Below, piece by piece: positions 13,786 through 14,392 of a DNA stretch of 14,392 nucleotides. A program made the position numbers and the translations under genes. Location: NCBI GenBank assembly GCA_959605275.1, contig CAUHFD010000051.1, positions 1-14,392 of the forward strand. Direction: 5' to 3'. The stretch is from an uncultured Eubacteriales bacterium. GTDB taxonomy: Bacteria; Bacillota; Clostridia; Oscillospirales; Ruminococcaceae. Below the pieces are notes generated by a model. The model ran no database searches and was not told where the DNA came from. It saw nothing but the letters and a program-made list of their open reading frames with translations. Position 1 is the stretch's first letter. Each line of letters begins with the position of its first letter.

Positions 13786-13814
13786 TTGTTTTTTAGGAAA
13801 TAATGGTATATAAT
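13786..13814 (+). promoter_or_regulatory. Promoter for the leader and acidic membrane protein gene
   Basis: TTGTTT (13786-13791), 17-bp spacer, perfect TATAAT (13809-13814). TSS is expected near 13821, giving a leader of about 140 nt that contains three hairpins. Confidence 0.7.
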
Positions 13815-13847
13815 AGGAGTAAAGAAACAGTGATTAAGGAGACACTT

Positions 13848-13927
13848 GGCGTAAAATGATGTTTTACGCTGAAATTGTTCCTTTTTGCTCAATATGGAGG
13901 GCAAAATGTCATGCGCAGTGCATGACA
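13848..13927 (+). promoter_or_regulatory. Three-hairpin structured leader RNA
   Basis: Hairpin 1: GCGTAAAA (13849-13856) with TTTTACGC (13862-13869), extendable by a G-U pair. Hairpin 2: TTTTGC (13883-13888) with GCAAAA (13901-13906), extended by one G-U and one C-G pair. Hairpin 3: TGTCATGC (13907-13914) with GCATGACA (13920-13927), directly abutting hairpin 2. An AAGGAG at 13836-13841 precedes the structure. A 25-codon open frame (13856-13933, with Cys at 11, 18 and 22) overlaps it, but its AAGGAG is 14 nt away, so coding is doubtful. It matches no riboswitch I know; it may be a cis-regulatory leader or small RNA. Confidence 0.5.
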
Positions 13928-13960
13928 CGGTAACAAATTCAAAAAGGAATGGTGATTGAT

Positions 13961-14296
13961 ATGAAGAAAAAGGGAAGTTGGCTGAAAGTTGCGGCGATAT
14001 TAGCAGCAGTGATCGGCGGCATTGTTGCGATAGCAGCTTTCATGAAGAAAAAAGGAAAGAAAATCAGAGAAGAATTGGACTTCGATGATGAACGGTATTT
14101 TGACGAAGAGGAAGACGATTTTACAGACGATATTATGGACGGCGATGAAACAATAGAGCCGTATGAACATTTTGATGAAACGGCTCCGGATGAGGCTGCG
14201 GATAATATTGACATTCCCGTCACCGAAAAAGATGCCGAGGAAGATGCTGATGATGATTCAGCAGATGATGAATCATCTGCTCCAAAGGAAGAATAA
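13961..14296 (+). CDS. Small membrane-anchored, highly acidic protein
   Basis: A 111-residue protein of unknown function. A short basic start (KKKGSW) is followed by one hydrophobic segment at about residues 8-27, rich in Ala, Ile and Val, then a basic cluster (KKKGKKIREE, about 29-38), and a tail of about 70 residues that is mostly Asp and Glu. The basic residues on both sides of the helix leave topology unclear: the tail may be cytoplasmic with an uncleaved anchor. The tail is probably disordered and could bind cations or basic proteins. I choose ATG 13961 with AAAGGA 12 nt upstream; the in-frame ATG 13949 abuts that site. The gene is monocistronic, with its own promoter, structured leader and terminator. 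Confidence 0.75.
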   Translation: MKKKGSWLKVAAILAAVIGGIVAIAAFMKKKGKKIREELDFDDERYFDEEEDDFTDDIMDGDETIEPYEHFDETAPDEAADNIDIPVTEKDAEEDADDDSADDESSAPKEE

Positions 14297-14297
14297 T

Positions 14298-14341
14298 AAA
14301 AGCCTGCTGAGTAATTTAAGAGTTACTCAGGCAGGCTTTTT
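14298..14341 (+). terminator. Rho-independent terminator of the acidic protein gene
   Basis: AAAAGCCTGC plus TGAGTAA (14298-14314) pairs with TTACTCA, one bulged G, and GCAGGCTTTT (14323-14340) around an 8-nt loop. A 17-bp stem ending in TTTTT, starting 2 bp past the stop codon. Confidence 0.95.
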
Positions 14342-14362
14342 GTTGGTGTCTTTAGACGTGGA

Positions 14363-14387
14363 AATAAACCCTCGGTTCTACCGAGGG
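14363..14387 (-). terminator. Terminator of a minus-strand gene beyond the window
   Basis: CCCTCGGT (14369-14376) and ACCGAGGG (14380-14387) form a perfect 8-bp stem with a TCT loop. On the minus strand it is followed by TTTATTTC, a short U-rich tract. It implies a gene coming toward this point from outside the window, convergent with the acidic protein gene. Confidence 0.7.
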
Positions 14388-14392
14388 AAGAA

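Noticed and set aside
13856..13933. 25-codon small gene with three Cys in the structured leader
   Set aside because: The AAGGAG site is 14 nt away and the frame overlaps three hairpins, so structure explains the sequence better. It is kept as an open question in the leader entry.

Overview
The window looks like chromosomal DNA from a Bacillota (Firmicutes) bacterium, most likely class Clostridia. The grounds are moderate-to-low GC, AAAGGA/GGAGG-type ribosome binding sites, sigma-A style TTGACA/TATAAT promoters, and gene families typical of anaerobic gut or related Clostridia. Genus cannot be assigned from the sequence alone. There are no rRNA or tRNA genes, no CRISPR array, no transposase and no phage genes.

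Layout. Positions 1-3760 hold four genes on the minus strand: dacA (D-Ala-D-Ala carboxypeptidase), a small DUF4870-like membrane protein with a strong promoter and its own terminator, mntP (manganese efflux), and a Cof-type HAD phosphatase. Positions 3740-4270 are a non-coding mosaic of short palindromes and direct repeats separated by recurrent AT-rich ATTATA motifs. Positions 4303-6410 carry metY (O-acetylhomoserine sulfhydrylase) and a small metallophosphoesterase, closed by a very strong bidirectional terminator. Positions 6437-7061 hold a divergent pair: a 74-residue XRE repressor and a 92-residue zinc-ribbon/membrane protein. Their shared promoter region carries a 9-bp inverted repeat, one arm beside each promoter. 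Positions 7119-11757 carry a large IleS-type aminoacyl-tRNA synthetase with an atypical HIGH signature, and gapA. Positions 11799-13774 carry a sensor-kinase-like protein that lacks the expected phospho-accepting histidine, followed closely by rsmE. Positions 13786-14341 carry a promoter, a three-hairpin leader and a small acidic membrane-anchored protein, then a terminator. The last bases hold a terminator for a minus-strand gene outside the window.

Most genes are housekeeping (cell-wall trimming, metal homeostasis, sulfur amino acid synthesis, tRNA charging, glycolysis, ribosome methylation) and do not form one pathway. The parts worth attention are the divergent XRE/zinc-ribbon module, the histidine-less kinase, the structured leader at 13848-13927, the palindrome mosaic, and active-site substitutions in DacA and the metallophosphoesterase. 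A recurrent start-site arrangement, AAAGGRATG followed about 12 nt later by the apparent start codon, occurs at six genes. Two of those genes share an identical 18-nt start-site leader. I see no clearly new multi-gene defence or biosynthetic system.
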